Positions 17,160 to 26,708 are shown, numbered from the stretch's first letter. The stretch: DNA of 64,000 bases from Brevibacterium atlanticum (GCF_011617245.1 NZ_CP050152.1:4020503-4084502), one strand, 5' to 3'. The notes: generated by a model not told the origin, from the sequence alone. Translations and numbers: made by a program.

Positions 17160-18434
17160 CCTCTCGACGACGAGGTCGCTCAGCGGAGTCGAGCAGCAGG
17201 GCAGGAACTTCCCGGCGGCGATCTCCTTGGGACGGATGCCGCCGGCATGGTTCATCTCGACTTCACCGCTGACCAGCGTGGACTTACAGGTTCCGCACGC
17301 GCCTTCCGAACACGACGAGGGCATGGAGAGGCCCGCATCCAAAGCGGCGTCGAGCACCGTCGTGTCAGAGTCGCAGTCGATCCTGCGCGCGCTGCCCACG
17401 AAATCGATCGTGTGACACGCGCCGGCCGGTGCGGCACCGCTCAGTCCTGCCCTGCCACCTGACCGGGCCCTCGCCACACGGTCGGCAGGAGCGGTCGCGA
17501 AGACGAAGGATTCCTCGTGCACCTGCGCCACCCCCGCCTCGGCGAGGAGGGGACGAACGGCGTCCATGTATCCGCTCGGCCCACACACGAAGGTCTCACG
17601 TTCGGCCGCATCGGGGACCACCTCGGCGAGGGTTCTCGCATCGAGCCGACCACGCCGCCCAGTCCAGGTTTCGGAATCGCTGTCGCGTGAGCAGAGGATG
17701 GTGACGCTGACCCCGGCGAGCTCGGCGAGCTGCTCGAGTTCGGCGCGGAAGATGATGTCCACGGGGGTGGCCGCGCTGTGGACGAACGCGATGTCCGTGA
17801 CGGAACCGCCCTGCCTGGCCAGCAGGCTGCGGACCATCGACATGATCGGGGTGATGCCCGATCCGGCGGAGAGGAACAGGTGGCGCTGCGCCGGGTGGAA
17901 GCTCGTGCTGAACAGTCCGTAGGGACCGTCGACGTGGATGCGATCGCCGACGCGGACCGTGTCGTGCAGATAGGTCGACACGGCTCCGCCTGCCACTCGT
18001 TTGACGGTGATCGTGAAAGTGTTCGTTCCGAACGGCGCCGAGGAGATCGAATAGCAGCGCTCGAGTCCGAGCTCGGGGATGCGCATCGTCACGTACTGTC
18101 CGGGTGCGAAGTCGACGGAGGGCATCCATGCGGCTCGCAGTTCGAAGGTCTTCACATCGTGGGTGACGTCGGTGATGCCGACGACGTCGACGAAACCGGT
18201 GAGCAGTTCGGGATCGAGCTGCGGCTCGACGGCAGTCGACCCCGGGGCCGCCGGCTGAGTCGTGGCGAACAGCTGGGCGGCCGTTGCGACGGACTGCGCC
18301 GATGCAGCCACCGGCCGACGATTGCGTGTCGGCACCCGGAAGATCCCCTTGCCCGCCGCGATCGGCGACAGCACTGTCGGAGCCGGCGCCTGACATTCCG
18401 CCGCGGCGCCGAAGGTCGAGTGACGGTATCTCAT
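17157..18434 (-). CDS. FAD/2Fe-2S reductase of Rieske amine monooxygenase (GbcB-like)
   Basis: A 425-residue protein. An extra N-terminal region of about 75 residues precedes an FAD domain (RCYSISSAP near residue 155), an NAD domain (LSAGSGITPIMSMVRSLL, FVCGPSGYMDAV) and a C-terminal plant-type [2Fe-2S] ferredoxin (CSEGACGTCKSTLVSG with PCCS). It passes electrons from NAD(P)H to the partner oxygenase. It overlaps the end of the Rieske gene by 4 bases, so they form one operon. The order FAD-NAD-ferredoxin matches the reductases of glycine betaine, stachydrine and carnitine monooxygenases. Confidence 0.88.
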   Translation of the reverse strand: MRYRHSTFGAAAECQAPAPTVLSPIAAGKGIFRVPTRNRRPVAASAQSVATAAQLFATTQPAAPGSTAVEPQLDPELLTGFVDVVGITDVTHDVKTFELRAAWMPSVDFAPGQYVTMRIPELGLERCYSISSAPFGTNTFTITVKRVAGGAVSTYLHDTVRVGDRIHVDGPYGLFSTSFHPAQRHLFLSAGSGITPIMSMVRSLLARQGGSVTDIAFVHSAATPVDIIFRAELEQLAELAGVSVTILCSRDSDSETWTGRRGRLDARTLAEVVPDAAERETFVCGPSGYMDAVRPLLAEAGVAQVHEESFVFATAPADRVARARSGGRAGLSGAAPAGACHTIDFVGSARRIDCDSDTTVLDAALDAGLSMPSSCSEGACGTCKSTLVSGEVEMNHAGGIRPKEIAAGKFLPCCSTPLSDLVVER

Positions 18435-19774
18435 CGCCTTACTCCCTTCTCCTTGTGCGCCCTGAGCCGTTCGATGTACCAGGTGACGAAGTCATCGACC
18501 TGTGATTCGGTCGGCGCATAGGGGCCAGGCTCGTATGCCGGCGACGAAATTCCCAGATGACCGCGTTCGCAGAAGGCTGCGTCCTGCTCGTTCGTCTTGA
18601 TCCACACCGTCGTGAGGTTCTCGAGGTCGTAGTCGACGCCCTCTTCCGCATCGACCCGGACGAGCCAGGTGGTGCGCACAAGCGTCTTGTCCTCGGCCAG
18701 CGGCAGCAGGCTGAACGTCACGATGTGGTCGCCCATCGCGTGGAACCACATGTTCGGCTGCACGTGCAGCGAGGCCCGGCCCAGGACGAACGTGTCGAGA
18801 TCACCGAGCAGTTTCGCCGAGGCGGCGGATCCGTCCATCGTGTACGACTCGCCTTTTCCATCGAGGGCCGCCCGTTCGATGCGGAATCCCGTCGGCCGTC
18901 CGCTGAGTTCTTCGACGAGGGCATAGGGCAGTCCGTTGCGATCGCAGTCGGCGTGCAGCTGCGCCTCGGCGTCGAGGTACCGCTGGTAGGCCGGCTGCAG
19001 CCGTTTCGGGATCTCCTCGGGTGCGTACCCATAGGTGGGGAAGAACGTGCAGGTCAGCTCCGGGTGCCCGGCTTCGCAGTGGTAGCACTCGCGGTTGTTC
19101 TCCATGACGAGCTTCCAGTTCGAGTCCTCGATGAGGTCGACCTGCGCTGCGACTTTTGTTCCGGCGATGTCGTGCCCGGTCAGGTAGGGCTCGATCACGG
19201 CGGCCACCTCGTCGATGTCGTCAGGCGGGGTGGGGCTGAGGCAGATGAAGATGAGTCCACCGATAACGCGGACGTTGACCGAGCGCAGGGAGAAGCAGCT
19301 CCGGTCGAAGCCCGGTGCTTGGACGCCCGCGGAGATGAGGTCGCCGGCGGGGGTGTAGGTCCATTGGTGGTATCCGCAGACGATGTTGCCCACCGATCCC
19401 GACAGGTCATTGAGCAGCCGGGTGCCCCGGTGGCGGCAGACGTTGTGGTGGGCGCGGATCTCGTCATCGTCGTCGCGGATGACGATGACCGAATAGGTGC
19501 CGATGTCGATCGTGAGGTAGTCACCGGCTTCGGGCACTTCGGCGGTCGAGGCGACGAAGATCCACGTCGAGGCGAAGATCGCTTCGAGGTCGCGGGCGAA
19601 GAGTTCCGGGCTGATGTAGAACGGCGCCGGCAGCGAGTATCCCGGCACGCGTTCGTCGATGAGTCTGTCGATGTCGGCCGGTCCGTGCCCACCGGATCCG
19701 GCGAGCACGTCGCGGCTGCCTGCGCCGGATTCGGTCCGCTTCTGCTCTGGTGCCAGAGTCAATTCGTCCACCAC
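18431..19774 (-). CDS. Rieske non-haem iron monooxygenase alpha subunit, quaternary-amine type
   Basis: About 447 residues. The Rieske centre is C-R-H followed by C-G-Y-H (about residues 110-135), and the mononuclear iron site is ENNRECYHCEAGHPEL near residue 230. That NNRECYHC form is found in glycine betaine (GbcA), stachydrine (Stc2) and related N-demethylating oxygenases rather than aromatic dioxygenases. These enzymes hydroxylate an N-methyl group, which leaves as formaldehyde. The start is uncertain: GTG codons at 19774 and 19771 and TTG 19762 are possible, with no convincing ATG. It is co-transcribed with its reductase and divergent from a LysR regulator. Confidence 0.85.
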   Translation of the reverse strand: MVDELTLAPEQKRTESGAGSRDVLAGSGGHGPADIDRLIDERVPGYSLPAPFYISPELFARDLEAIFASTWIFVASTAEVPEAGDYLTIDIGTYSVIVIRDDDDEIRAHHNVCRHRGTRLLNDLSGSVGNIVCGYHQWTYTPAGDLISAGVQAPGFDRSCFSLRSVNVRVIGGLIFICLSPTPPDDIDEVAAVIEPYLTGHDIAGTKVAAQVDLIEDSNWKLVMENNRECYHCEAGHPELTCTFFPTYGYAPEEIPKRLQPAYQRYLDAEAQLHADCDRNGLPYALVEELSGRPTGFRIERAALDGKGESYTMDGSAASAKLLGDLDTFVLGRASLHVQPNMWFHAMGDHIVTFSLLPLAEDKTLVRTTWLVRVDAEEGVDYDLENLTTVWIKTNEQDAAFCERGHLGISSPAYEPGPYAPTESQVDDFVTWYIERLRAHKEKGVRR

Positions 19775-19908
19775 CTCATCGTGATCGTCGCGGTCGTGAC
19801 CGGGATTCTGTGCCCGGCTTCCCCGCCGGCCCCTGTGCCGGCGGCGACCACGGAGTCTGTGCTCCTTGCCCCCAGTGTCCGCGAGACGGCTGCTGAGGAA
19901 AAGCGAAT

Positions 19909-19923
19909 ATTCTTCATCCGAAT
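19909..19923. promoter_or_regulatory. LysR-type T-N11-A box between Rieske and LysR genes
   Basis: ATTC-TTCATCC-GAAT, a 4-bp inverted repeat with the T-N11-A spacing recognised by LysR regulators, 17 bases before the LysR start and about 135 bases before the Rieske start. It overlaps a GAATATTC palindrome. Confidence 0.55.
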
Positions 19924-19939
19924 CGTGCAATACTGTTGC

Positions 19940-20863
19940 ATGATCGATCCGCGTCTCCATGTCCTCCGCGTCCTCGCCGAGGTCGGCACCCTGACCGCGG
20001 CGGCACACCGCCTCGGGTACACGCCGTCGGCCGTATCGCACCAGCTGAAATCCCTGTCGAAGGACCTCGGCGTGCGCATCGTCGAACCTCGCGGCAGAGG
20101 CCTCGTCCTCACTCGGGCAGGCGAAGTGCTCCTTGAGCGTTCGCAGGAGCTGTTCACTCGGTGGGAGGAGATCCGCGGAGAGCTCGACGGCCTCGATTCG
20201 GGGTCCGACGTCCGCAGCCGTCGACTGCGCCTGTGCGGATTCTCCACCGCTGCCGCCACACTGTTGCCGCCGACGGCGCGCGCCGTGATGGAGCTCTTCC
20301 CCGGTGCCGAAGTCACGATCATCGAGGCCGAACCCGAGGAGTGCTTCGATCTGCTCGTGGCCGAGCATGCCGATGTCGCCGTCGTCGTGGCCACCGATCC
20401 GCTGCCGCCACGCGGCGACACCCGCTTCGAACAGACCGCGCTCTTCTCCGACCGGCTCGATCTGCTCGTGCCTGCCGGTCATCGGCTGGCCGGTCGATCG
20501 GCGGTGACGCTGAGCGAAGCCGCCGAGGAGTCGTGGATCCTCGACCGAGCCGGCTCGCCGTATCACCGGCTCGTGCGCACGGCCTGCGCGGCCGCCGGAT
20601 TCCAACCCGAGCAGGCCCACCAGTCGCGGGAATGGGAGACGGGAGCTGCGCTGGTCTCGGCGGGGCTCGGCGTCGCGCTCATCCCCCGCCTGGCCCGGCT
20701 GCCCGACGGCTTCGACGTCGTCCGGGTGCCGCTGCGCGGGGATCCGGTGCCCTCGCGGAAGATCCTCACCGGCATCCGCAGCGGCTCGGGATCGCAGCCG
20801 ATCATCGCCTCGGCGCTGGAGATCCTCGAATCGGTCTCCGTCGAACTCGCCCAACCGGAGTGA
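19940..20863 (+). CDS. LysR-family transcriptional regulator
   Basis: A 307-residue protein. The N-terminal helix-turn-helix (MIDPRLHVLRVLAEVGTLTAAAHRLGYTPSAVSHQL; shown here in outline: HVLRVLAEVGTLTAAAHRLG then TPSAVSHQL) is followed by a substrate-binding-type effector domain. The ATG at 19940 is where family homology starts, although the frame is open far upstream. It is divergent from the Rieske oxygenase operon and 35 bases upstream of an APC permease gene, so it probably controls both. Effector unknown, likely the amine substrate or a demethylated product. Confidence 0.88.
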   Translation: MIDPRLHVLRVLAEVGTLTAAAHRLGYTPSAVSHQLKSLSKDLGVRIVEPRGRGLVLTRAGEVLLERSQELFTRWEEIRGELDGLDSGSDVRSRRLRLCGFSTAAATLLPPTARAVMELFPGAEVTIIEAEPEECFDLLVAEHADVAVVVATDPLPPRGDTRFEQTALFSDRLDLLVPAGHRLAGRSAVTLSEAAEESWILDRAGSPYHRLVRTACAAAGFQPEQAHQSREWETGAALVSAGLGVALIPRLARLPDGFDVVRVPLRGDPVPSRKILTGIRSGSGSQPIIASALEILESVSVELAQPE

Positions 20864-20898
20864 CATACTGTCCAAGCGGACCGGAGACGAGGAGAAAC

Positions 20899-22233
20899 AT
20901 GGAAACAGGGACACTGCGGCGGACGATCGGGCTCACCGAGCTCGTCTTCTTCGGACTCGTCTTCATCGGACCGGCGGCCGCCGTCGGTGTCTTCGGCACC
21001 CTCGACGCCCGGTCCGGCGGCGCTGTGGCGCTCGTCTACATCGTCGCCACGATCGTCATGGCCTTCACCGCGGTCAGCTATATGCGCATGTCACGGGAGG
21101 TCCCGCGCGCCGGCACCGTCTTCGCCTACGCCTCGGCGGGCATCGGGAAGCCGGCAGGGTTCGTGGCCGGATGGATGATCCTGCTCGACTACCTCTTCAT
21201 CCCCTCCGTCGCGTATCTGTTCACCGGAATCGCACTCAATTCGATCTTCCCGACCATCCCGGTGTGGGTGTTCGTGGCCGTGGCCGTCATCCTCACCACC
21301 GGGCTCAATCTCGCCGGGGTCAAGGTCGCCTCCCGGGTGATCACCGGGGTCGTCCTCGCCGAGGTGGCTGTCCTCGCCCTGGTCCTCATCCTCGGCATCG
21401 TCTACCTCTCCCAGCACGGGCCGACCCGCGATTGGCTGACCCCGCTGACCGGGGTCGATGCGTTCTCCGTGACCGCGGTGCTCGCGGCCGTCTCCGTGGC
21501 TGTGCTGTCGTATCTCGGCTTCGATTCGCTCGCCACATTCTCCGAGGAAGCCAAGGGCGGGCCGCGCATCGTCGGGCGGGCGACCCTGATCTGCCTCGTC
21601 CTCGCCGGCCTGTTCTTCGTCGCCCAGACCTGGGTCGGCAGCCTGCTCTCACCGCTGACGCCGGCGGAGCTCCAGGCCGATCCCTCGCTTGAGGGCGCCG
21701 CCTACTACAGCGCCGTCGATTCGACACTGGGCTCGTGGCTGCACTGGCTGCTGGCCCTGGCCAAGGCCGTCGGAGCGGCGTTCTCCGCGATGATCGGGCA
21801 GGCCGCGGGCTCCCGCATCCTCATGGACATGGGGCGGTCCCGGCAGGTCCCGTCCTTCCTCGCCGAGGTGGCTCCCAAGACCGGTGTGCCCTGGAAAGGC
21901 ATCCTCGTGGCCGCGGGCGGGAATGTCATCGTCGCCGGGTGGGCGGCGACCCGGGCCGATGGCCTCGACCAGCTGACCTCGATCGTCAACGTCGGGGCGC
22001 TCACGGCGTTCGTGTTCCTTCAGGCCTCGGTCGTCGGTTATTTCCTCATCAAGAAGCAGGGAAGCGAGTCTCCGAGCTGGTTCAACCACGGGGTGGTCCC
22101 CGTCGTCGGTGCCGGCCTCCTCATCGCGGTCCTCGTCAGCGCGAATCCGCTGGCGCTCATCATCGGAGCGATCTGGTTCGTCATCGGCATCGGGGTGTAC
22201 CTGCTGGAGAACCGGCGCCGAGTCCGGGCGTGA
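20899..22233 (+). CDS. APC-superfamily amino acid/amine permease
   Basis: A 444-residue protein with about 12 membrane segments. The first (GLTELVFFGLVFIGPAAAVG) carries the unwound glycine-rich substrate site of APC transporters, and SYLGFDSLATFSEEAKGGPR is the conserved segment 6-7 loop. The ATG follows GAGGAGAAAC. It is co-directional with the LysR gene and may import the substrate of the Rieske/OYE route or an amino-acid product. Substrate not determined by sequence. Confidence 0.85.
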   Translation: METGTLRRTIGLTELVFFGLVFIGPAAAVGVFGTLDARSGGAVALVYIVATIVMAFTAVSYMRMSREVPRAGTVFAYASAGIGKPAGFVAGWMILLDYLFIPSVAYLFTGIALNSIFPTIPVWVFVAVAVILTTGLNLAGVKVASRVITGVVLAEVAVLALVLILGIVYLSQHGPTRDWLTPLTGVDAFSVTAVLAAVSVAVLSYLGFDSLATFSEEAKGGPRIVGRATLICLVLAGLFFVAQTWVGSLLSPLTPAELQADPSLEGAAYYSAVDSTLGSWLHWLLALAKAVGAAFSAMIGQAAGSRILMDMGRSRQVPSFLAEVAPKTGVPWKGILVAAGGNVIVAGWAATRADGLDQLTSIVNVGALTAFVFLQASVVGYFLIKKQGSESPSWFNHGVVPVVGAGLLIAVLVSANPLALIIGAIWFVIGIGVYLLENRRRVRA

Positions 22234-22254
22234 GCCTCTCGGCGACGGTGATTC

Positions 22255-23139
22255 TCAGTCCTGCAGGCGGGTTGTGCCCTCGTCGCCGCCCGAGGTGTTG
22301 AGCTGTTTGGCGTAGCAGCTGTCGGGGCCGAGGCCGTGCGATGAGCACCAGGACAGGGCGTCCTCGGGATCGCTGTAGCCGATGCCGACGACGGTGACCC
22401 AGAAGTTGCTCTCTCTGAAGCTGCTGAAGTCACCGGACCAGACGAGCCTGACCCGCGGGTATTCCTCGCGCAGCTCTTCGTGCTCGTCGAGGATGTCCTG
22501 CTCTTTCCACGTCTTCCCCTCGGCCTCGAGGCCGACCTTCTTCGAACTCAGCTGCGGCACCCATTTGCCGTCGAGGTCGTCGGTGACAGCCTTGCCGTCG
22601 GTCGCGGCGAGCTGCTTGAGCGCCTTCTTCGGATCATCGGGGAGCTTCGACTCCGTCTCGGTCGGTTCGGGGTCCTCGCTGGCCGCGGCCGATTCGTCGC
22701 CGGCGTCGGTCTGCTCATTCGTCGGGTCGTCGGTGGATTTCACGGCGGCCTTGTCATCGGAGTCCCGGGGGAACATCTGTGCCGCGCCCCATCCGATGCC
22801 GACACCGAGGACGATGACGATGACGGCGAACAGCGCGATCAGACCACCGCGCTTCTTCGGCGCGGGACTTGCCTGCTGCTGGTAGGGCGGCGGCCCCTGT
22901 TGAAACTGCGGCCCGGTCTGCGAATAAGGCGGCTGACCCTGCGCTTGGGGTGCCTGGACGTAAGGACGCGACTGCGGTTGGGCGGGTCCGCTCTGCTGGT
23001 GTGGCGGCTGTTGACCCGGCTGCGGCGTGCCCCATCCGCTGTTCGACTGCGGGGTGGGTTGCGACGACCATTGGCTGCCCGACCGGTCGTTGACGTCCCA
23101 CTCGTTCTCATCTCCGCGTCCGGGAGGGTTCGCACTCAT
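22255..23139 (-). CDS. Pro/Gln-rich single-pass membrane protein, unknown function
   Basis: A 294-residue protein with a cytoplasmic, Gln/Pro/Gly-rich disordered N-terminus (residues 1-93), one membrane segment (about 99-120) and an extracellular part. That part has an acidic Asp/Glu/Thr/Ser linker and a small folded C-terminal domain of about 110 residues. The ATG at 23139 has GGAG 6 bases upstream. It is divergent from the much larger protein at 23320, which has the same design of proline-rich tails and extracellular domain. I do not recognise the domain; a role in cell-envelope physiology is only a guess. Confidence 0.75.
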   Translation of the reverse strand: MSANPPGRGDENEWDVNDRSGSQWSSQPTPQSNSGWGTPQPGQQPPHQQSGPAQPQSRPYVQAPQAQGQPPYSQTGPQFQQGPPPYQQQASPAPKKRGGLIALFAVIVIVLGVGIGWGAAQMFPRDSDDKAAVKSTDDPTNEQTDAGDESAAASEDPEPTETESKLPDDPKKALKQLAATDGKAVTDDLDGKWVPQLSSKKVGLEAEGKTWKEQDILDEHEELREEYPRVRLVWSGDFSSFRESNFWVTVVGIGYSDPEDALSWCSSHGLGPDSCYAKQLNTSGGDEGTTRLQD

Positions 23140-23319
23140 CGGCAACTCCAGATAGTTCAGTCGCTCACGCTTTGTCTCAGAGTAAGTCTCGAAAAGAACT
23201 TCCCCTGCTTTTACACCTTAATATAAGTTGTGTACTACATATGACCTGCAGCGTTCCGATAGTTGGCGAATTTTAATTACTATTCGGAAACTTCTGGCAA
23301 TGGCACTTGAGGACTGAGC

Positions 23320-26300
23320 ATGAACGACCCATCCGACGAGACCACCCCCGAAGCACCGTCGAGCCCGAAAAGCCGAGATGAGAAGCGACCGGATGACTCG
23401 ACGACCGAGCCTCAGGACGCGACCGAGACGGACGGTTCGGCGAAAGCAGACGACAAGCCGGACACCGATCCGACCGAGGAGACTGCCCGCTGGGCGCCAC
23501 CGGCCGAGGGCCAAGCAGTCGGTTCCGCATCGGAGCAATCGGATCGCAGCTCGGCCGACTACCTGCAGCACGACCCCGATCAGGACGGCCCCTCCCACGC
23601 GGATTCGCCCGACCATTCCACACCGCCTCCTCCACAGGCGGCTCCGAATCCGTCGGGAGCGGGCGCCTATTCTCCCAGCACCGACCCTTACGTTCAGGGC
23701 CAGGCCGGTTATGCATACGGCGCTGCTCCCTACGGACAGAACACGTACCCGCAGGGCTCGGGGCCCTTCGCTCCCGGAATGGCTGGCCCACCTCAGACCT
23801 CGGGTCCGGTGCCCTACCCGACCGGGCCGGGACAGCCGGGGAATTCGGCGACGTCACGGTTCACCTCGGCGCTGGCGAAGGGTACCACCTGGCGCACTGC
23901 GCTCGTCCCACCGGGGATCGCCCTCCTCGGCGGGATCGTCACCGCGATCATCCTCACGGTGATCCTCGCGTCGATGGAGGACTTCTCGTCCATGTCGGAG
24001 GACGTCGGGTTCGATCTCGACGGGCTCAGCTATGCCATGCCGTTCATCCTCCTCGCGCTGTCCCTCTTCGGGTCGGCGGTGCTGCGGTTGGACATCCATG
24101 CTCCTGACACCTTCGACGCGAAGCTCAACATCTTCATGTCCGGGGCACCGCTGGTGCTCACGATCCTCGTCATCGGCCTGTTGTGGTGGATGACGAAGCT
24201 CAGCGAACGGAGGACGCCGTCACCGAACCGGGTCGCCACGTGGGTCCGCATCGCGGTCTCGACGCTGGCGATGACCCTCGTCCTCTTCCTCCTGCAGCTG
24301 ATCTTCGCCGCCCGCTTCTCGAGCTTCGAAAGCGACGGCACCCTGACTTTCTCGTTCTCAGCGATCACCGCCAGGTCCTTCTTCCTGCCCCTGCTCGCCA
24401 TTCTCATCACGAGCATCGCCGGCCGCGTCGCCGGCCATTTCAAAGGCACCGAAGCCATCGGCGCTCCTTTCCTGCGCTGGGCCGTGCCGCCGCTGTTGGT
24501 CACCTGGGTCCACCTCGTCGTCACCGTCGGCCTGTTCTCTATCGTCGCGCTCTTCGTACTCCCGTTCTCGGTCGACATGCCGGGACAGCTGGTGCCGCTG
24601 ACCTTCGTCAACATGGGACTCATCCTCACGTCCCTCACCCACCTCGGCGGGATCAGTGCCACGGCGCAGGGTGACCTCGGCTTCTATTCGGACAGCTTCT
24701 CGGAGAACTTCACGATCTTCAGCCACGATGCTCCCGGCCAGCTCTGGCTGGGTCTGCTCGTCGTGGTCGTGGCGCTGCTCATCTCGACCTTCGTCGCCAC
24801 CGTCGTCCGACGTCCGTCGTGGACCGTCGTCGAAGCGGACAAGCAGCAGTGGGCGAGCGCATGGAAGCTGCCCCTGGCGTTCTGCCTCGCGTGGGGGCTG
24901 CTGTCGCTGCTGGCGATTCCGATGCGGATGTCGATGTCCAGATCCGCCGAGGCGGCCATGTTCTTCGGCGGTTCCGGTGCGGCCCGTGCGGGCATCGGTC
25001 CGCTCGCGTGGACGTTCCTCATCTTCGCCGTGTGGGGTGGAGTCATCGAGGTCCTTTCGCGCACGCTCGGCCCCCGACTCGTGCTCACCTTCCCGGCGCT
25101 CGCACGGATCGCCGCCGGCCGTGCCGTGCACCCGCACTGGGGTCCCCACCTGGGCATGAGCGAGCCGCGTTTCGCGTTCGTCCATCCCGACCTCGCCGGG
25201 GCCGCCCCCACAGCACCGCCGATGGCCCCGCCTCCCGGGTCGACTCCTGCCTATGGCTCCCAGCCGGGTGGGGGCCAGCAGTCCTATCCGGCACCGCCCG
25301 GTCAGCCGCCTCAGGGGTCTCCGGCGGGTGAACCGCCCCAAGGGACTCCGGCGAGTCAGCCGCCCTACGGGACTCCCGTGGGTCCGTCGCACCATGGGGC
25401 TCCCGCGGGCGGACACCCCTACGAGTCGGCGGCGGTCCAGCAGCAGTATCCGTCACAGCCCGGCCAGCAGCCGCACGCAACACCTGCCGGCCAGCAGGCA
25501 TACGCTGCGTCGCCGGGAGCGTTCGGTTCGACACCGGGAACGTTCGGCTCCGCCGACGGCACCCAGCCTTACGGCGCGGCCCCGGCGAAGCCCTTCGACA
25601 GGAAGAAGGCGACGCTCGTCTCCGTCGTCGCCGGGGGTGCGGTCCTCCTCCTCGTGGCTGCGCTCATCGTCGTCACCCAGGTCAACGGTCACATGTTCGG
25701 CCCCGAGGCGACGGCGGAGAAGTACTTCTCGGAGCTCTCCGACGGCGACGCCGAGGGCGCGCTCAAGGTCGCCGACGTCGATGTCCCGCAGGAGTCACGG
25801 ACCCTGCTGTCGAACGACATCCTCGGCGGGGCCAAGGCTCTGCCCGACGATGTCACCGTCGGCGATGCCGACATCTCCGGCGACACGGCCACGGTCGATG
25901 TCACCTACGATGTGGGAGGCTCCAAGGGCAACAGCACGCTGACCCTGCACAAGGCGGGCAAGAAGGCGCTGTTCTTCGACGACTGGGCGCTCGAAAGCCC
26001 CGAACTGCTCACCCTCGCCGTCGATACCCCCGGTCTGCAGAAGGTCAAGGTCAACGGGATCGACGTCGACACCGACGGCTCGGCTCTGGCGCTGCCGGCC
26101 TTCCCCGGCCTCTACACGATCGGTCTGGCCGAGAAGTCCGACCTCGTCACCGCCGACCCCGTCGAGGTGCGCGCATTCCTCGGTGATGACGCCGACTCGG
26201 AGGCTGAGGGCGAGGACGTTCCGCGGCTCGCCGCCCAGCCGTCGGATGCCTTCCGCACCGAGGTCGACAAACAGGTCAAGACCCTCATCGACAGCTGCGC

Positions 26301-26655
26301 GAAGAAGACGGTCGCACAGCCCGACGGGTGCCCGTTCGGCTCCTCACTGGCCGACAGCTACGATGCCACCGGCCTCACCTGGTCGATCTCGTCGTATCCG
26401 ACGGTGACCGTCGCCGATGACACGGCCGGCTCCGACGGCTATTCGGATCCGGCGGATGCGACCGGCCCGAACGGCGGGCCGGCATGGCTGATCTCCTCGG
26501 ACTCCTCGGGTGAGGCGCTCGTGACCGGCAGCTACGACGGTTTCGACGATGATGAGCCCTTCGACGACACCGTGACCTTCGACCTCAACGGCACAGCCGA
26601 GATCGTCGACGGCAAGGTCGTCATCACCGTCAGCGATGATCCCTGGGACTGGTGA
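23320..26655 (+). CDS. Large multi-pass membrane protein with Pro-rich linkers and TcaA-like extracellular domain
   Basis: 1111 residues. An acidic disordered N-terminus (1-185) precedes a multi-pass region with roughly seven to nine segments (about 195-600) and a Pro/Gln/Gly-rich linker with repeated GSPAG/GTPAS/GTPVG units (about 630-755). A last membrane segment (about 762-788) and an extracellular region of 320 residues follow. The start of that region (EATAEKYFSELSDGDAEGAL) resembles the NTF2-like/TcaA-type domains of Gram-positive surface proteins. The ATG at 23320 has only a weak upstream ribosome site. Function unknown. Its divergent neighbour has similar low-complexity composition. 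Confidence 0.75.
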   Translation: MNDPSDETTPEAPSSPKSRDEKRPDDSTTEPQDATETDGSAKADDKPDTDPTEETARWAPPAEGQAVGSASEQSDRSSADYLQHDPDQDGPSHADSPDHSTPPPPQAAPNPSGAGAYSPSTDPYVQGQAGYAYGAAPYGQNTYPQGSGPFAPGMAGPPQTSGPVPYPTGPGQPGNSATSRFTSALAKGTTWRTALVPPGIALLGGIVTAIILTVILASMEDFSSMSEDVGFDLDGLSYAMPFILLALSLFGSAVLRLDIHAPDTFDAKLNIFMSGAPLVLTILVIGLLWWMTKLSERRTPSPNRVATWVRIAVSTLAMTLVLFLLQLIFAARFSSFESDGTLTFSFSAITARSFFLPLLAILITSIAGRVAGHFKGTEAIGAPFLRWAVPPLLVTWVHLVVTVGLFSIVALFVLPFSVDMPGQLVPLTFVNMGLILTSLTHLGGISATAQGDLGFYSDSFSENFTIFSHDAPGQLWLGLLVVVVALLISTFVATVVRRPSWTVVEADKQQWASAWKLPLAFCLAWGLLSLLAIPMRMSMSRSAEAAMFFGGSGAARAGIGPLAWTFLIFAVWGGVIEVLSRTLGPRLVLTFPALARIAAGRAVHPHWGPHLGMSEPRFAFVHPDLAGAAPTAPPMAPPPGSTPAYGSQPGGGQQSYPAPPGQPPQGSPAGEPPQGTPASQPPYGTPVGPSHHGAPAGGHPYESAAVQQQYPSQPGQQPHATPAGQQAYAASPGAFGSTPGTFGSADGTQPYGAAPAKPFDRKKATLVSVVAGGAVLLLVAALIVVTQVNGHMFGPEATAEKYFSELSDGDAEGALKVADVDVPQESRTLLSNDILGGAKALPDDVTVGDADISGDTATVDVTYDVGGSKGNSTLTLHKAGKKALFFDDWALESPELLTLAVDTPGLQKVKVNGIDVDTDGSALALPAFPGLYTIGLAEKSDLVTADPVEVRAFLGDDADSEAEGEDVPRLAAQPSDAFRTEVDKQVKTLIDSCAKKTVAQPDGCPFGSSLADSYDATGLTWSISSYPTVTVADDTAGSDGYSDPADATGPNGGPAWLISSDSSGEALVTGSYDGFDDDEPFDDTVTFDLNGTAEIVDGKVVITVSDDPWDW

Positions 26656-26660
26656 TCGGT

Positions 26661-26700
26661 CATTCGTGAGTCGGGCTCATCCGCTGGATCGTCGCGAATG
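26661..26700. terminator. Possible terminator between convergent genes
   Basis: CATTCGTGA and TCGCGAATG pair over 9 bp (one G-U) with a 22-base loop, in the 53-base gap between the large membrane protein gene and dsdA. Confidence 0.35.
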
Positions 26701-26708
26701 GGCCGGGC

